A DNA stretch of 64,000 nucleotides, taken from Candidatus Nomurabacteria bacterium (GTDB taxonomy: Bacteria > Patescibacteria > Paceibacteria > UBA9973). Made by a program: the position numbers and the translations under genes. Location of the stretch: NCBI GenBank assembly GCA_023267435.1, contig JAHFNH010000002.1:1-64000 (forward strand), in the 5' to 3' direction. Positions 57,749-64,000 of the stretch are shown piece after piece (position 1 is the stretch's first letter; every line of letters begins with the position of its first letter). Below the pieces are notes generated by a model, which had not been told where the DNA came from, did not search any database, and saw only the letters and a list, made by a program, of their open reading frames with translations.

Positions 57749-57816
57749 TGTCCTACCATTAGCCTCGCCCGTAGGTTGGAGCCTACTGGCTACGGCCGAG
57801 GGACAATCTTCCCAAT
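57749..57816. repeat. Partial tRNA-Gln copy interrupted by a hairpin element
   Basis: TGTCCTACCATTAG (57749-57762) is identical to 57473-57486 in the tRNA, and 57803-57816 matches the tRNA acceptor/D region at 57487-57499 with two differences. Between them, 57763-57802 holds a 40-base GC-rich inverted repeat (arms CCTCG-CCCGTAG and CTACGG-CCGAGG). It lies just after the dnaX stop. Confidence 0.65.
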
Positions 57817-57833
57817 AAAGCCCTCAAAACCTT

Positions 57834-58901
57834 TTAATCTTTACTTATTATCTCAATAAGTGCAAGTTCTAAAGGTAATTCTGATACAAACGCTCTATCT
57901 ATGTTTTGGTACGCTTCGAGCAATACCGAAAGCTGTGCTGACCTGAGCATTCCTATCTTATCCTTTTTTACCAATTCTTTCAAGAAGTCTAAGTCCGCAC
58001 TAGATAATACACCAGTCATTTCTTCTTCGAGTTTTGGCGCGTATTTCAAAATTATTGCCATGCGGAATTTTTGAATGATTAGTTTTAGATACAATTTCAT
58101 ATCCAAATTCTCACCAGATGCTTTTTGGACAGCCATGATTCCCTCTTCTAAATTTTTATCTGCTATTGCAGAAATAAAATTATTTACTAAAGTTGTTTTT
58201 GGCGCACCAGTTATTTTTTCTACATCTTCTCTTTTTATTACGCCTCCACGGCGTATCGCCGAAGAGGCGATTTTTCCAGAAGAGAAGTTTAAAACTTTCT
58301 GCAAAGCGCCTTCAGTATCACGAAAAGATCCATCGCCTAATATTGCGATGAGTTCTGCAGATCCGGCATCAAGTTCAAAACCTTCTTTCTCGGCAATATC
58401 TAAAATAACATTTTTTAAAATAATGTCAGATGGTTTTCTAAAAGTAAAAACCTGACATCGAGAAACAATTGTCTCAGGAACTTTGTGTAATTCTGTGGTA
58501 GCTAAAATAAATATGACGTGTGCTGGTGGTTCTTCTAAAGTTTTCAATAATGCACCCCAAGCATCTTTGGAAAGCATATGTACCTCATCGATAATATAAA
58601 CTTTGTATTTTGAGTCGAAAGGAAGAGTGCGCACACCATCACGTAGAGTTCGAATATCTTCGATTCCTCTGTTTGAAGCGGCATCTATCTCATATAAGTC
58701 ATTTTCGGAAACTCCGATCTGTGTGGCGAAGATTCTAGCGACAGAAGTCTTACCTGTACCGCGAGAACCGACAAAAAGGTACGCATGAGAGACCTTTCCA
58801 GTGTCTACGGAGCTTTCCAACACTTTTACGATATGATCTTGTCCTAGCACCTCTTTGAAGGTTTTAGGACGATATTTGCGGTATAAAGCTAAATCGTGCA
58901 T
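57834..58901 (-). CDS. dnaX: DNA polymerase III subunit gamma/tau, short and without zinc module
   Basis: Clamp-loader AAA+ motor. It shows Walker A GSRGTGKTSVARIFA, Walker B YIIDEVHMLS, sensor 1 FILATTE, the SRC box TIVSRCQVF, and the C-terminal oligomerisation helices. The cysteine zinc module that normally follows Walker A is missing: the sequence runs straight from IGVSENDLYE to IDAASNRG. At 355 residues it corresponds to a gamma-like protein without the tau extension. The promoter is leaderless. Confidence 0.94.
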   Translation of the reverse strand: MHDLALYRKYRPKTFKEVLGQDHIVKVLESSVDTGKVSHAYLFVGSRGTGKTSVARIFATQIGVSENDLYEIDAASNRGIEDIRTLRDGVRTLPFDSKYKVYIIDEVHMLSKDAWGALLKTLEEPPAHVIFILATTELHKVPETIVSRCQVFTFRKPSDIILKNVILDIAEKEGFELDAGSAELIAILGDGSFRDTEGALQKVLNFSSGKIASSAIRRGGVIKREDVEKITGAPKTTLVNNFISAIADKNLEEGIMAVQKASGENLDMKLYLKLIIQKFRMAIILKYAPKLEEEMTGVLSSADLDFLKELVKKDKIGMLRSAQLSVLLEAYQNIDRAFVSELPLELALIEIISKD

Positions 58902-58907
58902 TGGTTT

Positions 58908-58916
58908 ATTCTAGCA
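58908..58916 (-). promoter_or_regulatory. Extended -10 promoter (leaderless) of dnaX
   Basis: Minus-strand TGCTAGAAT ends exactly 6 bases before the ATG at 58901. Confidence 0.75.
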
Positions 58917-58926
58917 AATTTCCCCT

Positions 58927-59010
58927 GAAAATTCAAAAGATTTTAAGAGTCGTGGGTTCCCTTTCCTATTTTTTCTGAGGGCGAAGGCTCAGAAATCTTT
59001 TTGAATTTTT
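58927..59010 (-). terminator. Long inverted repeat after dus, probable terminator
   Basis: Arms GAAAATTCAAAAGATTTT (58927-58944) and AAATCTTTTTGAATTTTT (58993-59010) pair with one bulge; a smaller CTGAG/CTCAG hairpin is nested between them. Confidence 0.5.
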
Positions 59011-60001
59011 AAAGGTTTAAAAATTCATTAATTAATTTTTCTATTTGTTTGGCATTTTCTGCTTCCATAAGTTTTACTCGCAATTCCTTTGCACCGTCAA
59101 AGCCATTGCAATATGCTTTATAGTGCTTTTTCATAATTGCGAAATTTTTCTCTTTGCCAAGTTTTTTTTCAAAAAGTTTTGTATGTTCTATTAAGACTTT
59201 TAATTTTTCTTTTATTGTCGGCGTTGTTTTTCTTTTACCATCAAAAAGCCATGGGTTACCAAAAATTCCTCTGCCAATCATCACTCCATCACATCCGTAT
59301 TTTTTAATTTTTTCTTTAGCATCAGTTAGATCTACAACATCACCATTGCCGATGATTAAAATATTTTTGTTTATTTTATTTCGTAGTTCAACAATTTTTG
59401 GCATCAAATCCCAATGAGCTGGAACGAGAGACATCTCTTTACGAGTACGCAAATGCACTGTGAGTGCTACGATATCTTCTTTAAGTAATTCTGGTATCCA
59501 AGTATCAATTTCATTTTTATTGTAACCAATGCGCGTCTTTACAGAGACAGGTAAATTCCCTGCTCCTTCTTTCGCAGCGCGTATTATATCTATTGCGAGT
59601 TTTGGATCACGCATTGAGGCTGCACCGGAGCGTTGTTTTTCAATAGACCTGTCTGGACAACCCATATTTATATCAATTCCATCAAAACCAAGTTTGGCAC
59701 AAAGTTTAACTGCGTTTTTTATATTCTTTGGATTGGATCCAAAAATCTGCGCCACTATCGGATGTTCATTTTTACTAAATTTTAAATCAATAATGAGCTT
59801 TTTGCGTGCTTCCGGATGAGCTAGACCATCGGCTGAAACAAATTCAGTCCAAAAAACATCTGGTCCGCCATTTATTTTTCCATGACGCGAATATTTAGCG
59901 ATTATCTGCCTAAAAGCATAATCAGTCACATCCGCCATGGGAGCCAAGCAAAAGAATGGCTTGTTTAATTTTTGCCAGAAATTTTTATTTTGGAGTTTCA
60001 T
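59009..60001 (-). CDS. dus: tRNA-dihydrouridine synthase
   Basis: FMN enzyme reducing uridine in the tRNA D loop. It shows the N-terminal APMADVTDYAFR, the active-site Cys in DINMGCPDRS, VKTRIGYN, the FMN-phosphate block IIGNGDVVDLTDA and GVMIGRGIFGNPWLF, and a C-terminal helical domain. The start at 60001 (MKLQNKNF) gives a 17-base overlap with the preceding gene; the alternative at 60031 adds ten residues. About 330 residues, DusB-like. Confidence 0.93.
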   Translation of the reverse strand: MKLQNKNFWQKLNKPFFCLAPMADVTDYAFRQIIAKYSRHGKINGGPDVFWTEFVSADGLAHPEARKKLIIDLKFSKNEHPIVAQIFGSNPKNIKNAVKLCAKLGFDGIDINMGCPDRSIEKQRSGAASMRDPKLAIDIIRAAKEGAGNLPVSVKTRIGYNKNEIDTWIPELLKEDIVALTVHLRTRKEMSLVPAHWDLMPKIVELRNKINKNILIIGNGDVVDLTDAKEKIKKYGCDGVMIGRGIFGNPWLFDGKRKTTPTIKEKLKVLIEHTKLFEKKLGKEKNFAIMKKHYKAYCNGFDGAKELRVKLMEAENAKQIEKLINEFLNL

Positions 60002-60878
60002 TTTGGAATTTGTAATAGACTTTATTGCCAAACCTTAAATCAATATACAAAAGTGAAGGACCTTTTTTATCAAAATAAGATTTCAACGGTTCCACTGTCA
60101 TAACTGCTTGTAAATTTTCAGCTAATTTTTCAAAATCCGCATCAGACTTGAAAATTATTTTAGGCGCATTTGTTAAAACAGGATCAGATGAAAGATAAAA
60201 TTCCATATCTCCATCTTCTTTTGCCAAGAATGCAGACAATTTTATGTTCATACCCTCAAGTGTGTTTTTAAATGAAGTAATTTTTTCAAAACTATCAGGC
60301 ATAAAATAAGATCCGGATGGATTATCGATACTCTGTTTTATTTTACCGAAAAATCTGAAATAAACATTACCAGAAAAATATGGCGCTTCGTCGAAAATAT
60401 ATCCGGCATTATCCATAAAATAGCATTTGTTGTCTTTGGGATTTGAATTATCCGCAGGTATGTCATTTCCACACCAAGTGTATTTATTTTCTCTTTCTGT
60501 TATATCCACAACAAGATTGCTGAAATTTTCCTTGTAAACATTAAAAGATTTTATGCGAGGAATACTAGAAAGTTGTTTTTTTATTTTCTTTTCTGGATAA
60601 AGAAAAACATTATGTTTGGAAAAGAGGTAAAAATAATTTCCGTTTAATGCAAGATTTACATTGTCTTTAATGCTTTGCGGATCCAAAATATTAGCACCAC
60701 GAATTTCTACTGATTTAATAGAAAGAGAGGAAATTTTAGAAAGAAAACTTAAACCTGTTACGAAAATTAAAAATCCAAAGACACAAAGAAGTATTTTATT
60801 TCTTGTAGCACGTCGCCTCTTTTTTTTAAGTTCTTCTAAATGCGGAGTCTTTAAAACACTTCGTTCTTTTGGTTTCAT
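59985..60878 (-). CDS. ftsQ: FtsQ/DivIB-like cell division protein
   Basis: 297 residues. A basic cytoplasmic tail (KKKRRRATRNK), one membrane helix (about 30-50), then a POTRA domain (SIKSVEIRGANILDPQSIKDNV) and the FtsQ beta domain. FtsQ links divisome parts outside the membrane. The ATG at 60878 comes one base after the serS stop, so the pair is translationally coupled; an upstream TTG was rejected. Unlike the classical location beside mur genes it is between serS and dus. A generic POTRA protein is the alternative. Confidence 0.78.
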   Translation of the reverse strand: MKPKERSVLKTPHLEELKKKRRRATRNKILLCVFGFLIFVTGLSFLSKISSLSIKSVEIRGANILDPQSIKDNVNLALNGNYFYLFSKHNVFLYPEKKIKKQLSSIPRIKSFNVYKENFSNLVVDITERENKYTWCGNDIPADNSNPKDNKCYFMDNAGYIFDEAPYFSGNVYFRFFGKIKQSIDNPSGSYFMPDSFEKITSFKNTLEGMNIKLSAFLAKEDGDMEFYLSSDPVLTNAPKIIFKSDADFEKLAENLQAVMTVEPLKSYFDKKGPSLLYIDLRFGNKVYYKFQNETPK

Positions 60879-60879
60879 T

Positions 60880-62145
60880 TTAAGCAATAAATTCTTTTCC
60901 GCCCATATATTTCTTTAACACTTCTGGAATTTTTACAGAACCATCAGCTTGCTGGTAATTCTCGATAAGAGCCGCAGGTAAACGAGTAGTAGCACAAGCG
61001 GTATTATTTAAAGAGTGCGCAAAACGTAACTTACCATCATCATCTTTATATCTAATACTCAAACGACGAGTTTGAAAATCATGAAAGTAACTCGATGAAT
61101 GTGTTTCTCGATATTTATTCTGTGAAGGCATCCAAGCTTCTATATCATATTTTTTAACTTGACCTAGTCCTAAATCTCCACCACAGTTTAATACTACATG
61201 ATATGGTATTTTTAACGTTTGCATTAGATACTCCACATGTGCTGTGATTTCTTCATGCCATTTCACTGATTCTTCATGTGAGGCTTCAGTGAGAATAACT
61301 TGTTCAATTTTAAAAAATTCGTGTACACGAATTATTCCTTTAACATCTTTACCATGTTTTCCAGCTTCTGCGCGAAAACAAGGAGAAAAAGAAATAAATT
61401 TTTTCGGAAGATCTTTTTTGTCTAAAATTTCATTCATATAATATCCCATAGTGGCAACTTCTGCAGTTCCAGCTAAATACTCATTTTCACCAACTTTGTA
61501 TAAATCTTCTTCTGATTGTGGAAGCATCCCAGTTCCAATAAGAGATTCTTTACGTACAAGTGATGGCACAATCATTGGTGTATAACCTTTTTCTATAAAA
61601 TAATTTAAAAAGTATTGCCATAACGCAAAAAATAAAGTAGCTCCATCATTCTTTATGAAATAACCTCGGAATCCAGATACTTTTATTCCTCTTTCAAAAT
61701 CAACCATATTTAAATTTTCCATCAACTCTACGTGATTTTTAGGCACAAAAGAAAACTGTGGTTTTTCTCCCCAAACACGAATTTCTAAATTTTGTTCATC
61801 GCTATCTCCATCTGGTACAGATATGTCAGGAATATTAGGTACCTGGATCATAATTTTTTGCCATTCTTCGGTAATTGTTTTTAATTTTTCTTCTTTCGCT
61901 TTAATATCGTCTTTCACGATACGCATTTCTTCAATGAGCTGGATTTTTAGAGCCGGATCTTGATCACGAGCAATGTCATTGGAAACTCTATTGACTTCGC
62001 TCCTTAATTCCTCGACTTCTTTCAAGACTATTAAACGCTCATCATCGAGCGTAACTAATTTTTGTATATCAATATCAACGCGTTTCTTTTTAGCGCCAGC
62101 TTGCACTATTTCTTTATTTTCACGAATAAATTTTATGTCTAACAT
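60880..62145 (-). CDS. serS: Serine--tRNA ligase
   Basis: Class II synthetase. The N-terminal tRNA-binding coiled coil is visible at about 25-110. Motif 2 is FSPCFRAEAGKHGKDVKGIIRVHEF and motif 3 is SLNNTACATTRLPAALIENYQ. The start at 62145 (MLDIKFIREN) follows an extended -10 box by 7 bases; the upstream in-frame ATG at 62178 precedes that promoter. 421 residues is the usual size. Confidence 0.96.
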   Translation of the reverse strand: MLDIKFIRENKEIVQAGAKKKRVDIDIQKLVTLDDERLIVLKEVEELRSEVNRVSNDIARDQDPALKIQLIEEMRIVKDDIKAKEEKLKTITEEWQKIMIQVPNIPDISVPDGDSDEQNLEIRVWGEKPQFSFVPKNHVELMENLNMVDFERGIKVSGFRGYFIKNDGATLFFALWQYFLNYFIEKGYTPMIVPSLVRKESLIGTGMLPQSEEDLYKVGENEYLAGTAEVATMGYYMNEILDKKDLPKKFISFSPCFRAEAGKHGKDVKGIIRVHEFFKIEQVILTEASHEESVKWHEEITAHVEYLMQTLKIPYHVVLNCGGDLGLGQVKKYDIEAWMPSQNKYRETHSSSYFHDFQTRRLSIRYKDDDGKLRFAHSLNNTACATTRLPAALIENYQQADGSVKIPEVLKKYMGGKEFIA

Positions 62146-62152
62146 GCTTGCC

Positions 62153-62161
62153 ATTATAACA
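62153..62161 (-). promoter_or_regulatory. Extended -10 promoter (leaderless) of serS-ftsQ-dus
   Basis: Minus-strand TGTTATAAT ends 7 bases before the ATG at 62145; the box and following bases are almost the same as at trpS. Confidence 0.78.
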
Positions 62162-62266
62162 TAATGGCTTATATACACAAAAGTTGTTCCCTAAAGGGAC
62201 TTCATTTAGCAAAATGACCTACTGAGTCGTTTTCAACAGATTGATTACAATCTAAGAAAACGGGAG

Positions 62267-62272
62267 TATAAT
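62267..62272 (+). promoter_or_regulatory. -10 box (near-leaderless) of dprA
   Basis: TATAAT ends 8 bases before the ATG at 62281. Confidence 0.65.
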
Positions 62273-62280
62273 ATACAAAT

Positions 62281-63141
62281 ATGGAAATAAGAAAATTATC
62301 AAAAGATAAATTTCCGAAGGCCTTGTTAGAAATTCCTCAGCCTCCCGAGGATCTTTGGATTATAGGAGATTTACCCGACCAAGACCTTATTTATTTATGC
62401 GTCGTCGGTTCTCGTAAATTTACTTCGTATGGAAAAGAAGTATGTGAAAAATTAGTGGCGGGTTTGAAAGGCTACCCGATAGCAATTGTCTCCGGTTTTG
62501 CGATGGGCATCGATACTATTGCTCATAAGAAAGCGATGGAAGTCGGACTCAAAACTTTAGTTTTCCCTGGTTCCGGACTTTCGAAAGAAGCGATGTATCC
62601 GAAAACAAATGTTCAGCTGATGGAGGAAGTCGTTAGAAATGGCGGATGCTTGATTTCAGAATTTGAACCAGACTTCAAAGCAACGCAGTGGAGCTTCCCA
62701 ATGCGCAACAGACTTATGGCGGGTATTTCTAAAGCTGTGCTTGTGATAGAGGCTGAAGAAAAATCCGGCACGCTCATCACTGCTCGCCTCACTACCGAAT
62801 ACAATCGTGATCTACTCGCAGTGCCAGGATCAATTTATTCTCCAAATTCAAAAGGAACAAATAGATTAATCCGCCAAGGCGCGACACCGATAACTTGCGT
62901 GGAAGATGTTTTAGAAGCACTCGGTTTCGAATTAGAAAAAGATGAAGACAAGCAGATGAAACTCTTTGCGGATTTATCTCCAGAAGAAAAAAAGGTTATT
63001 GAATTATTGCGTGAACCAATAGAAAGAGATGAATTAGTCAGAGCAATGAAAATGCAAATCTCCGCCGCGAATTCCCTGCTTTCCGTAATGGAAATAAAAG
63101 GACTCATAAAAGAAGAATTAGGAGAAATTCGATTGGCGTAA
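62281..63141 (+). CDS. dprA: DNA-processing protein DprA
   Basis: Rossmann-like protein that protects incoming single-stranded DNA and loads RecA during natural transformation. It shows LCVVGSRKFTSYGKEVCEKL, the SGFAMGIDTIAHKKAM block, FPGSGLS, SEFEPDFKATQWSFPMRNRLMAGIS and VPGSIYSPNSKGTNRLIRQGA. A C-terminal winged-helix domain covers about 222-286. 286 residues, short of 360 because the N-terminal SAM-like domain is missing. Together with type IV pili this supports DNA uptake. Confidence 0.94.
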   Translation: MEIRKLSKDKFPKALLEIPQPPEDLWIIGDLPDQDLIYLCVVGSRKFTSYGKEVCEKLVAGLKGYPIAIVSGFAMGIDTIAHKKAMEVGLKTLVFPGSGLSKEAMYPKTNVQLMEEVVRNGGCLISEFEPDFKATQWSFPMRNRLMAGISKAVLVIEAEEKSGTLITARLTTEYNRDLLAVPGSIYSPNSKGTNRLIRQGATPITCVEDVLEALGFELEKDEDKQMKLFADLSPEEKKVIELLREPIERDELVRAMKMQISAANSLLSVMEIKGLIKEELGEIRLA

Positions 63142-63184
63142 TTTGCCAAAAAATTATGTTTCGTGTAATACTGGTACTTAATGA

Positions 63185-63306
63185 ATCCCGTTAGAAGCCG
63201 CGGTCGCAGTTTTAAACGGTATTTAATTAAGAGATTATTATTTTAAATTAAATTATTAGCAGATAAAGGTTTTTAAAAAAGACCGCGACCTGCTTCTAAA
63301 CGGGAT
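63185..63306. repeat. Imperfect long inverted repeat between dprA and topA
   Basis: Arms about 63185-63214 and 63276-63306: ATCCCGTTAGAAGC faces GCTTCTAAACGGGAT, and GGTCGC faces GCGACC, with TTTTAAA blocks inward. The AT-rich loop is about 60 bases. The topA ATG lies at the edge of the right arm. Confidence 0.75.
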
Positions 63307-64000
63307 GAAACTATTAATTGTGGAATCACCTTCAAAAGCAAAGACTATTGAGAAATATCTCGATGGCGCATTTACCGTGCGCGCATCTGTCGGACATATT
63401 CGCGATTTACCAAAATCAAATAAACTTGCTATTGATATTCCCGCTGGATTCGTGCCTCATTATGAAATATCAAAAGGTAAAGAAAAAGTCGTCCACGAAC
63501 TCCAAAGCCTCGCAGAAAAAGCAACAGAAATAATGTTGGCGACAGACCCCGACCGCGAAGGAGAAGCTATCGCTTGGCATATCGAAGAATTATTGAAACA
63601 AGATAAAAAAGTAAAAGCTCCGATGCAACGCGTGGCTTTTCATGAAATCACTAAAGAAGCCGTGGAAGAAGCTTTGAAGCACCCTCGTGCAATAGATACT
63701 GATTTACGCAAAGCTCAAGAAGCTCGCAGAGTACTAGACAGGCTCGTGGGTTATGATTTGTCAGGTTTAATTTGGAAAAAAGTTCGCTACGGACTTTCAG
63801 CAGGACGCGTGCAATCCCCAGCTCTCCGCATAATCATGGAACGCGAAAGAGAAATTCGCGCATTTATTCCAGAAAAATATTGGAGACTCTACGGACTTTT
63901 TGAAACTCTAAAAAAAGAAAAAATATCTTTAGAATGTTCCAAAGAACCAAGAGACAAAGAACTTGTTGATAAAATTCTTCATGAAGGCAAGAATGGTAAT
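63305..64000 (+). CDS. topA: DNA topoisomerase I (3' end outside window)
   Basis: Type IA topoisomerase relaxing negative supercoils. The first 232 codons are present and the frame is open to the window end. The Toprim domain has KLLIVESPSKAKTIEKYL at the N terminus and MLATDPDREGEAIAWHIEE; domain IV follows with LDRLVGYDLSGLIWKKVRYGLSAGRVQSPALRI (given here as the joined blocks LDRLVGYDLSG and SAGRVQSPAL). The active-site tyrosine lies beyond the window. The start codon forms part of a long inverted repeat. dprA-topA order is common in Gram-positives and Parcubacteria. Confidence 0.95.
   Translation, partial: MKLLIVESPSKAKTIEKYLDGAFTVRASVGHIRDLPKSNKLAIDIPAGFVPHYEISKGKEKVVHELQSLAEKATEIMLATDPDREGEAIAWHIEELLKQDKKVKAPMQRVAFHEITKEAVEEALKHPRAIDTDLRKAQEARRVLDRLVGYDLSGLIWKKVRYGLSAGRVQSPALRIIMEREREIRAFIPEKYWRLYGLFETLKKEKISLECSKEPRDKELVDKILHEGKNGN

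Noticed and set aside
57763..57802. Group I or archaeal-type intron in a tRNA gene
   Set aside because: The insert is only 40 bases, in the D region, and the tRNA copy lacks its 3' half, so no functional tRNA could result from splicing it.
58075..58455. Long plus-strand frame within dnaX
   Set aside because: It is antisense to a conserved gene, with no promoter or recognisable motif; similar antisense frames elsewhere were rejected for the same reason.
60879..60887. TTG start for the FtsQ-like gene, three codons upstream
   Set aside because: The ATG at 60878, one base after the serS stop, is the natural coupled start.
63318..63533. Open frame offset from topA
   Set aside because: It is an out-of-frame shadow: the frame starting at 63305 encodes clear topoisomerase I and runs to the window end.

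Overview
The window is a gene-dense, AT-rich (roughly one third G+C by eye) bacterial chromosome segment. The standard code fits, including TGA stops. The best match is a Candidate Phyla Radiation / Patescibacteria genome, most likely Parcubacteria-like. The reasons are compact operons, an N-terminally open protein with a CxxC-x17-CxxC ribbon next to what looks like a type IV secretion ATPase tail, many single-membrane-helix orphans, an archaeal-length AspRS, a DnaX without its zinc module, and the dprA-topA order. Presence of bL9 argues against Microgenomates, which are known to lack it. This placement is inference; no 16S gene is in the window.

Layout. 1-5.2 kb: end of a putative secretion ATPase gene, a subtilase, a short DnaJ, then cysS and a CorA-like transporter on the minus strand. 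5.2-16 kb: rplU, a small membrane gene, dnaB-recR (minus), then trpS-aspS-scpA-scpB-dacA and mraY-ftsW-murG, i.e. translation, chromosome condensation and peptidoglycan synthesis. 16-25 kb: gltX, an EnvC-like M23 peptidase, three related microproteins, a PKD/beta-barrel-like secreted protein, a CAP protein, rpmA, rplI, an S41 protease and a putative glycoside hydrolase. 25.6-33.7 kb: mrdA-type PBP2 with an MreD-like partner, then a complete-looking type IV pilus block (pilB, pilC, five prepilins). 33.7-37.5 kb: a MarR-controlled EmrAB-like efflux operon with two HlyD adaptors. 37.5-42.7 and 47.7-57.8 kb: an accessory zone of small orphans, arranged as divergent pairs around short palindromic promoters, with an XRE regulator, a lipoprotein, slipin/TfoX, a HEPN-like plus J-domain operon, a tRNA-Gln and a GIY-YIG gene. 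40.9-47.7 kb is interrupted by metabolic genes (FAD oxidoreductase, methyltransferase, peroxiredoxin, glutamate dehydrogenase, P-type ATPase). 57.8-64 kb: dnaX, serS-ftsQ-dus, dprA and the start of topA.

Two transcription styles can be read directly. Housekeeping operons mostly carry an extended -10 box (TGnTAnAAT) only 6-9 bases before the start codon, so their mRNAs should begin at or within a few bases of the AUG (leaderless). Several starts were chosen on this basis. The small accessory genes instead use -35/-10 promoters with 30-60 base A-rich leaders lacking Shine-Dalgarno sequences. Four of these promoters are back-to-back pairs whose two -35 boxes overlap in a TTGACNNGTCAA palindrome, and a fifth palindrome precedes the XRE gene. 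This looks like a small regulon and is the most interesting structure in the window.

No rRNA, CRISPR array or intact insertion sequence was seen. No gene-free stretch exceeds about 300 bases.
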